Of a DNA stretch of 58,222 nt, positions 51,916 to 58,222 are shown piece by piece. Position numbers and translations under genes: made by a program. The stretch covers positions 1-58,222 of the forward strand of contig NZ_BJNV01000024.1 in assembly GCF_006539865.1 (NCBI RefSeq). Reading direction: 5' to 3'. How positions within the stretch are numbered: position 1 is the first letter of the stretch; each line of letters opens with the position of its first letter. Origin of the DNA: Zoogloea ramigera (GTDB lineage: Bacteria; Pseudomonadota; Gammaproteobacteria; Burkholderiales; Rhodocyclaceae). The notes under the pieces are model-generated. The model worked only from the letters and a program-made list of their open reading frames with translations. It made no database searches and was not told the DNA's origin.

Positions 51916-52707
51916 TTAGCCGAGGTCGCCGCCACCCACGGGCAGTACCGACCCGGTGATGTAGGAAGACTCATCGGAGGCGAAGAACAGGATCGGAGCG
52001 ACCTGCTCTTCGATGGTGCCGTAGCGGTGCATCAGGCTGGAGTCGATCGTCTGGTCGATTACGCCCTGGTACCATTCTTTTTCTTGTGCAGTCTGTTCGA
52101 CGGCGTTCTGGTTGCGCGGCACGCGGCGCGGCGGTGCATCGGTGCCGCCGGGAGCGGTGGCGTTGATGCGGATGCCGTGCTGGGTGTTTTCCATGGCCAG
52201 GGATGCTGTCAGTGCATTCACGCCGCCCTTGGCTGCCGAGTACGGCACGCGGTGCACGCCGCGGGTGGCGACCGAGGAGACGTTCACGATGACGCCGCTC
52301 TTCTGCTCGATCATCGTCGGCAGCACGGCGCGGCAGCACCACAGGGTGGGGAACAGCGAACGGCGCACTTCGGCCTCGATCTGGGCTTCTTCGTAGCACT
52401 CGAAGGGCTTGGCCCAGATGGTGCCGCCGACGTTGTTGATGAGGATGTCGACCCGCTTGAACTGCTTGAGCGCCTCCGCTACGACGGCCTGTGCGCCGGC
52501 GTAGGTTTCGAGGTCGGCCTGGAAGGCGACTGCCTTGCCCTTGGCGGCCTTGATCTCTTCGACGACTTCATTGACCAGGTCGGAGCGGTCGACGGCCAGC
52601 ACCTTGCCGCCCTCGGCGGCAACCTGCAGCGCGACGCCGCGGCCGATACCCTGAGCGGCACCGGTGACGATGACAACCTTCTTCTTGAAGCGGTCGGCCT
52701 TGCTCAT
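51916..52707 (-). CDS. benD: Benzoate cis-diol dehydrogenase (1,6-dihydroxycyclohexa-2,4-diene-1-carboxylate dehydrogenase)
   Basis: 263 aa SDR converting the benzoate cis-diol to catechol + CO2 with NAD. VTGAAQGIGRG (14-24), NNVGG (91-95), Ser144, Tyr156 and Lys160 (YSAAK). The sequence matches BenD/XylL in GGTIWAKPFECYEE. Start at 52707 overlaps the benC stop by four bases (ATGA). 77 bases separate it from the transporter gene. Confidence 0.93.
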   Translation of the reverse strand: MSKADRFKKKVVIVTGAAQGIGRGVALQVAAEGGKVLAVDRSDLVNEVVEEIKAAKGKAVAFQADLETYAGAQAVVAEALKQFKRVDILINNVGGTIWAKPFECYEEAQIEAEVRRSLFPTLWCCRAVLPTMIEQKSGVIVNVSSVATRGVHRVPYSAAKGGVNALTASLAMENTQHGIRINATAPGGTDAPPRRVPRNQNAVEQTAQEKEWYQGVIDQTIDSSLMHRYGTIEEQVAPILFFASDESSYITGSVLPVGGGDLG

Positions 52708-53720
52708 TCGTGAGCTCCCGCGGTGGAGGACGAGAACTTCTCGAAATGGAAGCTGTTCGGGGTGACGCCGACGCCGGACATCCACTTGCGGACACCTTCG
52801 ACCATCGGCGGGGGGCCGCAGACGTAGACGTCGACGTTGCCGTCGTGCAGATCCTTGGCGCTCAGGTGGTCGGTGACGTAGCCGCACTTCGGGTGGCCGC
52901 TGGCGGGATCGACGATGACCGTGAAGAACTCGAGGTTCGGCATGGCGGCCTTGAGCGCGTTCAGGGCGTCGAGTTCGACCAGGTCGTCATTGGTGTTGAC
53001 GCCGTAGGCCAGCATGATCGGGTGGGTCGTCGGGTTGGACTTGAGCCACAGCAGCATCGACAGGAAGGGGGCCAGACCGGTACCGCCTGCCAGCATCAGC
53101 ACGGGGCGCTCGACGGGGCGCAGATAGAAGCTGCCGTAGGGGCCGGTGAAGCTCATGGTGTCACCGACGTTGGCCTGGCTGCGCATGTAGGTGCTCATCA
53201 GGCCGTTGGGGACGTCACGGATCAGGAAGCCCAGCTCGGTGCTGTTCGGTGCCGAGCTGAAGGAGTAGGCGCGGGTCTCCTGGGTGCCGGGGACGCCGAG
53301 GTTGACGTACTGGCCGGGCAGGAAGGAGACCGGACGGTCGGCTTCGATGGTGAAGGAGACGGTCGTCTTGGAGTCGCGGTTGATCTTGGAGACCTTGGTG
53401 GCGTAGGACGCGACTTCGGTCTTGCAGGCGGCCGAGGAGGCCGGGATCTTGATGACGCAGTCGGAGGTCGGCTTCATCTGACAGGTCAGGACGTAACCCC
53501 GGTCAGCTTCCTCGTCGGTCAGTGCGTCTTCGATGTAAACACCTTGAGTATACGTGCCGCTTTCACAGTGGCACTTGCAAGTGCCGCAGGCGCCGTCGCG
53601 ACAGTCGAGGGGAATGTTGATCTTGGCGCGGTACGCGGCCTCGGATACAAGCTCGTTGGCGTCGCAGGGGATGACGCGGGTGACCCCGTCTTCGAACTGC
53701 AGGGCAATGTTGAACGGCAT
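52704..53720 (-). CDS. benC: Benzoate 1,2-dioxygenase reductase
   Basis: 338 aa one-component reductase: N-terminal plant-type [2Fe-2S] domain (CRDGACGTCKC near 40-50, fourth Cys in YVLTCQM), FAD domain with RAYSFSSAP, and NAD domain with GGTGLAPFLSML and C-terminal VYVCGPPPMVEGV. Passes electrons from NADH to BenAB. Start at 53720 (MPFNIALQF) matches the family. 74 bases after benB. Confidence 0.95.
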   Translation of the reverse strand: MPFNIALQFEDGVTRVIPCDANELVSEAAYRAKINIPLDCRDGACGTCKCHCESGTYTQGVYIEDALTDEEADRGYVLTCQMKPTSDCVIKIPASSAACKTEVASYATKVSKINRDSKTTVSFTIEADRPVSFLPGQYVNLGVPGTQETRAYSFSSAPNSTELGFLIRDVPNGLMSTYMRSQANVGDTMSFTGPYGSFYLRPVERPVLMLAGGTGLAPFLSMLLWLKSNPTTHPIMLAYGVNTNDDLVELDALNALKAAMPNLEFFTVIVDPASGHPKCGYVTDHLSAKDLHDGNVDVYVCGPPPMVEGVRKWMSGVGVTPNSFHFEKFSSSTAGAHE

Positions 53721-53794
53721 GGAATTGTCCTTATCGGCGATTGAAAGCTGCAACCCGTCCGTGCGCGGGCACGGACGGGTCATTTCACGTCGGC

Positions 53795-54280
53795 TTAGAT
53801 GTGGTAGATGTCGAGAACGTGATGGATGTAGTCGTTCTTCAGCACCACGTACTTCTTCTTGATCACGGGCTTCGGACCAGACGTGTCCAGGGTGTACTCG
53901 GAGTAACCGAAGTAGGTGTCCAGGATGTCGTAGCGGAAGCTGTTGGTGATCCAGTTGAAGCGCAGCTTGACGCTGTTTTCGTCCTGGGAGAGCACCTCGA
54001 GGTTCGAGATCGACTTGCCGTGGCGGGTATCCGGGATCGTCGCGCTGGAGCGCTCGGTCTCGATGCGGAAGATGCGGTCTTCCAGGCCCGAACGGCTGGC
54101 GTAGTAGATCAGCGAGACTTCGTTCTGCGGATTGTTGGTCAGCGTGTCGTCTTCATCCCAGGCCGGCATCCAGAATTCGACGTCTTCGGCATAGAACTCA
54201 AGCCAGTCGGCCCAGCGGCGTTCGTCAAGGGCACGTGCTTCTTGGAAAACAAAAGATTGAATGGCTTCGTAGGACAGCAT
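53795..54280 (-). CDS. benB: Benzoate 1,2-dioxygenase small (beta) subunit
   Basis: 161 aa, exactly the size of BenB/XylY. Cystatin-like ring-hydroxylating beta subunit with LDERRWADWLEFYAEDVEFWMPAW and the C-terminal KKKYVVLKNDYIHHVLDIYHI. It is structural. Its start codon shares one base with the benA stop (TGATG), so translation is coupled. Confidence 0.96.
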   Translation of the reverse strand: MLSYEAIQSFVFQEARALDERRWADWLEFYAEDVEFWMPAWDEDDTLTNNPQNEVSLIYYASRSGLEDRIFRIETERSSATIPDTRHGKSISNLEVLSQDENSVKLRFNWITNSFRYDILDTYFGYSEYTLDTSGPKPVIKKKYVVLKNDYIHHVLDIYHI

Positions 54281-55659
54281 CACTTGGCTCCGTCTTGTTC
54301 GGCTTGTTCGGCGATATAGGCTTTTTTCATGGTCTCGAGCCAGTACACGTGCTGCATGACGTACAGGCCTTCGTCCTCGGTCTTGATGCCAGAGAGCTCG
54401 GGCTTGAGGCCGATGAGGTCGGCGTTGGCGTCCGGGCCCTTGACCCAGTGGGTCGCGCCACGGGTCATGTCGTTCCACTTGACGGCGCGGGCGTTGAAGC
54501 CGTGCTGGCAGGAGCGGAACTCTTCGAGGTCGTCAGGGGTGGCCATGCCGGTGGCGTTGAAGAAGTCTTCGTACTGGCGCAGGCGGCGGGCGCGGGCGGC
54601 AGGCTCTTCACCCTTCGGCGCGATGCAGTAGATCGTGGCTTCGGTCTTGTCCACCGAGATCGGGCGCAGCACGCGGATCTGGGAGCTGAACTGGTCCATC
54701 AGATAGACGTTCGGGTAGATGCACAGGTTGCGGGACTTCTTGAGCATCCAGTCGGCCTTGGCTTCACCGAACTTGGCGATCCACTCGTCACGCTTGTGCC
54801 ACAGGGGACGGTCTTCCGGGTTGGCCCAGTTGGTCCACAGCAGCATGTGGCCGTTCTTGAAGGAGTAGGAGCCACCGCCCTGACGCGCCCAACCGCCGGC
54901 GCTCATGGCCTTGATGGTGTCTTCCTTGCCGTCGGCGGTGCGACGGCCCTGGGTGGCGGCGTAGTTCCAGTGAACCGCGGTGACGTGGTAGCCGTCGGCG
55001 CCGTTCTCGGCCTGCAGCTTCCAGTTGGCGTCGAAGGTGTAGGCGCCGATGCCGCGCAGGACTTCAATGCCGTCCGGCGCCTGGTCGACGATCATGTCGA
55101 TGATCTTGGCCGCTTCGCCCAAGTAGTCGGCGAGGGGAACGACGTCCGGGTTGATGCTGCCGAACAGGAAGCCGCGGTAGTTTTCGAAGGCGCCGAGCTT
55201 GACGAGGTCGTGGCTGCCGTTCTTGTTGAAGCACTCGGGGTAGCCGGCGTCCGGGGACTGGTCCTTGACCTTCAGCAGCTTGCCGCTGTTGTTGAAGGTC
55301 CAGCCGTGGAACGGGCAGGTGAAGCTGGACTTGTTGCCCTTCTTGTGACGGGCAAGCGTCGCACCGCGGTGGGTACAGGTGTTCGCCATCGCGTGCAGCT
55401 GACCGGTCTTGTCGCGGGTGATCAGCACCGGCTGGCGGCCGACGTAGATGTTGAGGTAGTCGTTGACGTTCGGGATCTGGCTTTCGTGGGCCAGGAAGAT
55501 CCAGTTGCCTTCGAAGATGTGCTTCATCTCGAGTTCGAACAGCTCTTCATCGGTGAAGGCTGCGCGATCGATGCGGTACATGTTCTTGGCGGTGTCTTCT
55601 TCAAGCATCGCTTCGAGCTTGGCAATTTTTGCTTGGGTGTCTTGATTGACTTGGGTCAC
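54280..55659 (-). CDS. benA: Benzoate 1,2-dioxygenase large (alpha) subunit
   Basis: 459 aa catalytic subunit (BenA/XylX). Rieske motif C-x-H-x17-C-x2-H (CTHRGA...CPFHGW, about 94-117), mononuclear iron His pair in [12 protein letters not shown], and C-terminal Asp in the family-typical region. Turns benzoate into the 1,2-cis-diol. First gene of the minus-strand ben-xyl cluster; a sigma-54 promoter lies about 300 bases upstream. The same cluster order as the TOL meta operon (xylXYZLTEGFJ). Confidence 0.96.
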   Translation of the reverse strand: MTQVNQDTQAKIAKLEAMLEEDTAKNMYRIDRAAFTDEELFELEMKHIFEGNWIFLAHESQIPNVNDYLNIYVGRQPVLITRDKTGQLHAMANTCTHRGATLARHKKGNKSSFTCPFHGWTFNNSGKLLKVKDQSPDAGYPECFNKNGSHDLVKLGAFENYRGFLFGSINPDVVPLADYLGEAAKIIDMIVDQAPDGIEVLRGIGAYTFDANWKLQAENGADGYHVTAVHWNYAATQGRRTADGKEDTIKAMSAGGWARQGGGSYSFKNGHMLLWTNWANPEDRPLWHKRDEWIAKFGEAKADWMLKKSRNLCIYPNVYLMDQFSSQIRVLRPISVDKTEATIYCIAPKGEEPAARARRLRQYEDFFNATGMATPDDLEEFRSCQHGFNARAVKWNDMTRGATHWVKGPDANADLIGLKPELSGIKTEDEGLYVMQHVYWLETMKKAYIAEQAEQDGAK

Positions 55660-55975
55660 GCTCGTCTCCTATTCGTGGTCACAATCGAGAACTACTTCAG
55701 GACTTGGTGTCAGATGTCGCCGGATTCACAAGCCACCAGTCGCGCCCCCGCCCTGCGGTTGCGCTGCCTGGGGACTGCTTCAGGAAGAGAAAAATGCGGT
55801 GCTCACATGCTTTGGCGGCCGCCGGGGCAGGCCGTGTGGAGCTTGTGCCGATTGGTTGATCCTCTTCCTTCTCACGCCTCTCTGCCGGGCATTCTTGGGC
55901 TTTATCTAGGCTTCGCAGACACCCTCGGGTGCCGTCGAGCATTTGGTTACACTTGCAGCCTCAGCAACCTTACTT

Positions 55976-55991
55976 AGCAGGGGGCGTGCCA
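55976..55991 (-). promoter_or_regulatory. Sigma-54 promoter for benABCD-xyl
   Basis: On the minus strand: TGGCACGCCCCCTGCT, a full TGGCACG -24 element and CTGCT -12 element with GG-N10-GC. Predicted start near 55966, which leaves an untranslated leader of about 305 bases before benA. The rest of 55660-55975 shows no gene I can support. Confidence 0.7.
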
Positions 55992-56101
55992 GCTTCGTGA
56001 CAGATGTCGCAGAAAAGCAGGGAAGTCCTTGTGCCGCAAGGTGAATCCGGTTGGCGAGCGGTGGGGTGGTCCGGGGTGGTACGGTGGTGCCTTTTCGGGG
56101 G

Positions 56102-56163
56102 ATTGAATCAAATGATTTAATGTGCGGATAAATATTGCAGTGCAGCATGTATCAATGGATGCA
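56102..56163. promoter_or_regulatory. Two XylR/DmpR-like upstream activator sites
   Basis: Site 1, 56102-56121: ATTGAATCAAATGATTTAAT, a near-perfect palindrome similar to the TTGATCAATTGATCAA-type sites of XylR/DmpR. Site 2, 56148-56163: TGTATCAATGGATGCA, weaker. Centres are 44 bases apart and lie 110-170 bases upstream of the minus-strand sigma-54 promoter, the usual enhancer distance. They also lie just upstream of the regulator gene. Confidence 0.55.
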
Positions 56164-56350
56164 TGTGCGTTGCAGCAAAGGTGGCAAAAGCTTTTCCTGT
56201 GCTGCCGGGCAGCGTATCTTTGCTACGTCGTCGGATCGGTGTTGAGGAAATTATGGCGTCTGTTCGATGCGAGGAGACTACAAGAACTATGAATGCGATT
56301 CGTTGTTGCGGTGCTGGTGTCGGTCAGGATGTGAGCTGCGGGGGTGTCCG

Positions 56351-58174
56351 ATGAAGAGTGGTGCCCGCGTCCGGGCGACGACCTCACGTGATCGCCTGGC
56401 GGTCGTTGATCCGGCTCAGGTTGAGCACGACAAGGTGCGTTTCCCTGATCTGGCTGATCTGCTCGCGCGGCTTCGCTTCTCGACCAGCGATGGGCGCATC
56501 TGGCTCGATGATCAGCGGATGCTGCTGGTGCACGCCAAGTCGTTGGGAGCGCTGCGAAGGGAGATGATCGAAGTCCTGGGGCTTGATGTCGCGCGGGGTT
56601 TTCTGACGCGCATGGGCTACCGTGCGGGCGTGCACGACGCCCAGATGGCCCGGAAAGTGCGCTCAAAGACGACCCTCAAGGACATCTTCGTCGTCGGGCC
56701 GCAGATGCACTGCCTTGAAGGTATTGGTGTCTCCGAGGCTGTCCGGCTCGAGTTCGATCTCGAGCGTGGCAGGCACTATGGCGAGTTCCTGTGGACCAGC
56801 CCCGTCGAGGACGAAGAGCACATCCGTTATTTTTCGATCGGCGATGAGCCGGCCTGCTGGATGCAGATCGGCTACGCCTCGGGGTTTTCAACGGAGTTCA
56901 TGGGGCGGCAGGTTCTTTACCGGGAGGTGGAGTGCCAGTCGATGGGGCATGCCGCCTGCCGGATCGTGGGCAAGCTCGTCGAGGAGTGGGGAGACGAAGC
57001 GGCCCAGGATCTGCGCTACATGATGCCCGACTTTTTTGCCGAGCTCGGGGCGAGCACCGGCAAGCGTTCGGTCAGCCCTTTCGGTTTGCCCAAGACGCAA
57101 AGCGAGGTGGCGGATGGTCCGGTGGGGATTTCCTCCGGCTTCAGTGCCGTGATGCACATGGTCCGGAAGGTGGCGCCAACCCAGGCGACGGTCCTGTTTC
57201 TGGGTGAGAGCGGTGTGGGCAAGGAGGTCTTTGCACGAACGCTGCATCGGATGAGCGCCCGAAGTAGCAAGAGCTTCGTTGCTGTTAACTGCGCTGCGAT
57301 TCCTGAGCAGTTGATCGAGTCCGAGTTGTTCGGTGTCGAGCGCGGGGCTTTTACCGGGGCGATGCAGAGCCGGCCCGGTCGTTTTGAGCGCGCCGACGGC
57401 GGAACCCTGTTTCTGGACGAGATCGGGACGCTCAGTTCAAGCGCGCAAGGCAAGCTGCTGCGCGTTTTGCAGGAGGGCGAAGTCGAGCGCCTGGGGGGCT
57501 CCCATACAACCAAGGTGGATGTGCGCGTGATTGCGGCGACCAACGCCGACCTGCGTGAGGAGGTCAAGGCTGGTCGTTTTCGCGAGGACCTCTTCTTCCG
57601 CCTGAATGTCTTTCCTGTCTGTATCGCTCCTCTACGGGAGCGTCGGGAAGACATCCCCTTGCTCATGTCGCATTTCCTTACCAAGTACAACCAGCTTCAC
57701 GGGCGCTCGCTGACCGGTTTCACGCAGCGTGCGGTCGATGCCATGCTCTCCTACGAATGGCCCGGCAACGTCCGGGAGATGGAGAACGTGATCGAGCGTG
57801 GGGTGATTCTCGGTAGTGACAATGGCCCGGTCGATAGCTCGCATCTCTTCACGAGCGGAGAGCGCTTCGACGAGAAGCGGTTTGAAGTCGGTCGTGAGGG
57901 GCGTCTGATTGTCAGTGACCCGGCGGCACTGGTGTCCGATCCTGAGCCTGATCGCGAACTGGATCGCGTCAGTCGGGGGGTTAGCAATCTGCTTCTTGGT
58001 GAGGGCGATGATTGTGGCAACGTCTCCCTGGACGAAGTTGAAACCTTATTACTGAAGCGTGCGCTTGCGCGTGCCAACGGCAATGTGGCCGCTGCCGCCC
58101 GCCTGCTTGGCATCACTAGGCCGCAAATGGTCTATCGCTTGAAGAGCCGGGGGATTGTCGATGAGGGTGACTGA
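56351..58174 (+). CDS. DmpR/MopR/XylR-type sigma-54-dependent activator
   Basis: 607 aa. Residues about 25-205: XylR-N/V4R aromatic-sensing domain. Its zinc site Cys169-Glu192-Cys195-Cys203 has the spacing of MopR (155-178-181-189), and with the same offset of 14 the phenol-binding His106, Trp134 and Tyr176 of MopR match His120, Trp148 and Tyr190. Residues about 258-495: AAA+ domain with [14 protein letters not shown] (the sigma-54 contact) and FLDEIG. Residues about 565-605: Fis-type HTH ([21 protein letters not shown]). Divergent from benA. Start at 56351 (MKSGARV); the frame extends upstream with no similarity. Effector is inferred to be a phenol-like compound. Confidence 0.88.
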   Translation: MKSGARVRATTSRDRLAVVDPAQVEHDKVRFPDLADLLARLRFSTSDGRIWLDDQRMLLVHAKSLGALRREMIEVLGLDVARGFLTRMGYRAGVHDAQMARKVRSKTTLKDIFVVGPQMHCLEGIGVSEAVRLEFDLERGRHYGEFLWTSPVEDEEHIRYFSIGDEPACWMQIGYASGFSTEFMGRQVLYREVECQSMGHAACRIVGKLVEEWGDEAAQDLRYMMPDFFAELGASTGKRSVSPFGLPKTQSEVADGPVGISSGFSAVMHMVRKVAPTQATVLFLGESGVGKEVFARTLHRMSARSSKSFVAVNCAAIPEQLIESELFGVERGAFTGAMQSRPGRFERADGGTLFLDEIGTLSSSAQGKLLRVLQEGEVERLGGSHTTKVDVRVIAATNADLREEVKAGRFREDLFFRLNVFPVCIAPLRERREDIPLLMSHFLTKYNQLHGRSLTGFTQRAVDAMLSYEWPGNVREMENVIERGVILGSDNGPVDSSHLFTSGERFDEKRFEVGREGRLIVSDPAALVSDPEPDRELDRVSRGVSNLLLGEGDDCGNVSLDEVETLLLKRALARANGNVAAAARLLGITRPQMVYRLKSRGIVDEGD

Positions 58175-58222
58175 CCCGGTTGCGGGCGCCCGGAAAATAT
58201 AATCCATCAATCCTCTTGACGC

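Overview
The window is GC-rich bacterial chromosome. It looks like a betaproteobacterium of the Thauera / Azoarcus / Aromatoleum group (Rhodocyclales). This is an inference from gene content: a FimV-like protein, DUF2889 next to sucCD, NtrC/NasT-type nitrate control, a BoxR-type regulator, benzoate dioxygenase plus meta-cleavage genes, and a dihaem fumarate reductase. No rRNA, tRNA, CRISPR array, insertion sequence or phage gene was seen.

Layout. (1) 0-7 kb, housekeeping: a DegS/AlgW-type protease, a Nif3-like protein, a FimV-like protein, DUF2889, and sucCD behind a structured leader. (2) 7-11 kb, nitrate uptake: an ANTAR regulator (NasT type), then a control region with an NtrC-like site, a sigma-54 promoter and a two-hexaloop/terminator leader, then nrtABC. 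(3) 11-17.7 kb, a poorly understood accessory block: two nitroreductases, an exosortase-type acyltransferase, an FtsX-type permease without its ATPase, a ThiF-like E1 enzyme, a metal efflux protein and DUF188. (4) 17.9-24.2 kb, anaerobic energy genes: a Wolinella-type frdCA(x)B operon with an extra stand-alone [2Fe-2S] protein, convergent with a three-part fusion of a cyclic-nucleotide-binding domain, acetate kinase and PduL-type phosphotransacetylase. (5) 24.6-39.7 kb, an aromatic-acid uptake and side-chain beta-oxidation cluster: Liv-type ABC transporter (LivM and LivG fused), BoxR-like regulator, acyl-CoA dehydrogenase, solute-binding protein, CoA ligase, hydratase, thiolase, SDR, CoA-transferase, and a 4-hydroxybenzoyl-CoA thioesterase. 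(6) 39.8-41 kb, an intergenic zone with REP-like elements, a phase-perfect 21-bp repeat array and a DUF3079 gene. (7) 41-56 kb, all minus strand: benABCD, an aromatic acid transporter, and xylTEGFJI, in the gene order of the TOL-plasmid meta operon but lacking xylQ, xylK and xylH; then a fused indolepyruvate ferredoxin oxidoreductase. (8) 56-58 kb, a divergent DmpR/MopR-type sigma-54 activator; a sigma-54 promoter and two upstream-activator-like sites lie between it and benA.

How it fits together. Region 5 should take an aryl-propanoid acid in, activate it and shorten it to an aroyl-CoA plus acetyl-CoA. The thioesterase could release the free aromatic acid. BenABCD turns benzoate into catechol and XylTEGFJI opens and degrades it. 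Frd, the Ack-PduL fusion and nitrate uptake fit a facultative denitrifier or fermenter.

The most notable items are the NasT-type leader, the three-domain acetate-forming fusion, the 21-bp array, the duplicated [2Fe-2S] subunit in the frd operon, and a phenol-sensor-like regulator placed at a benzoate/catechol operon. All were read by eye; no database or folding program was run.
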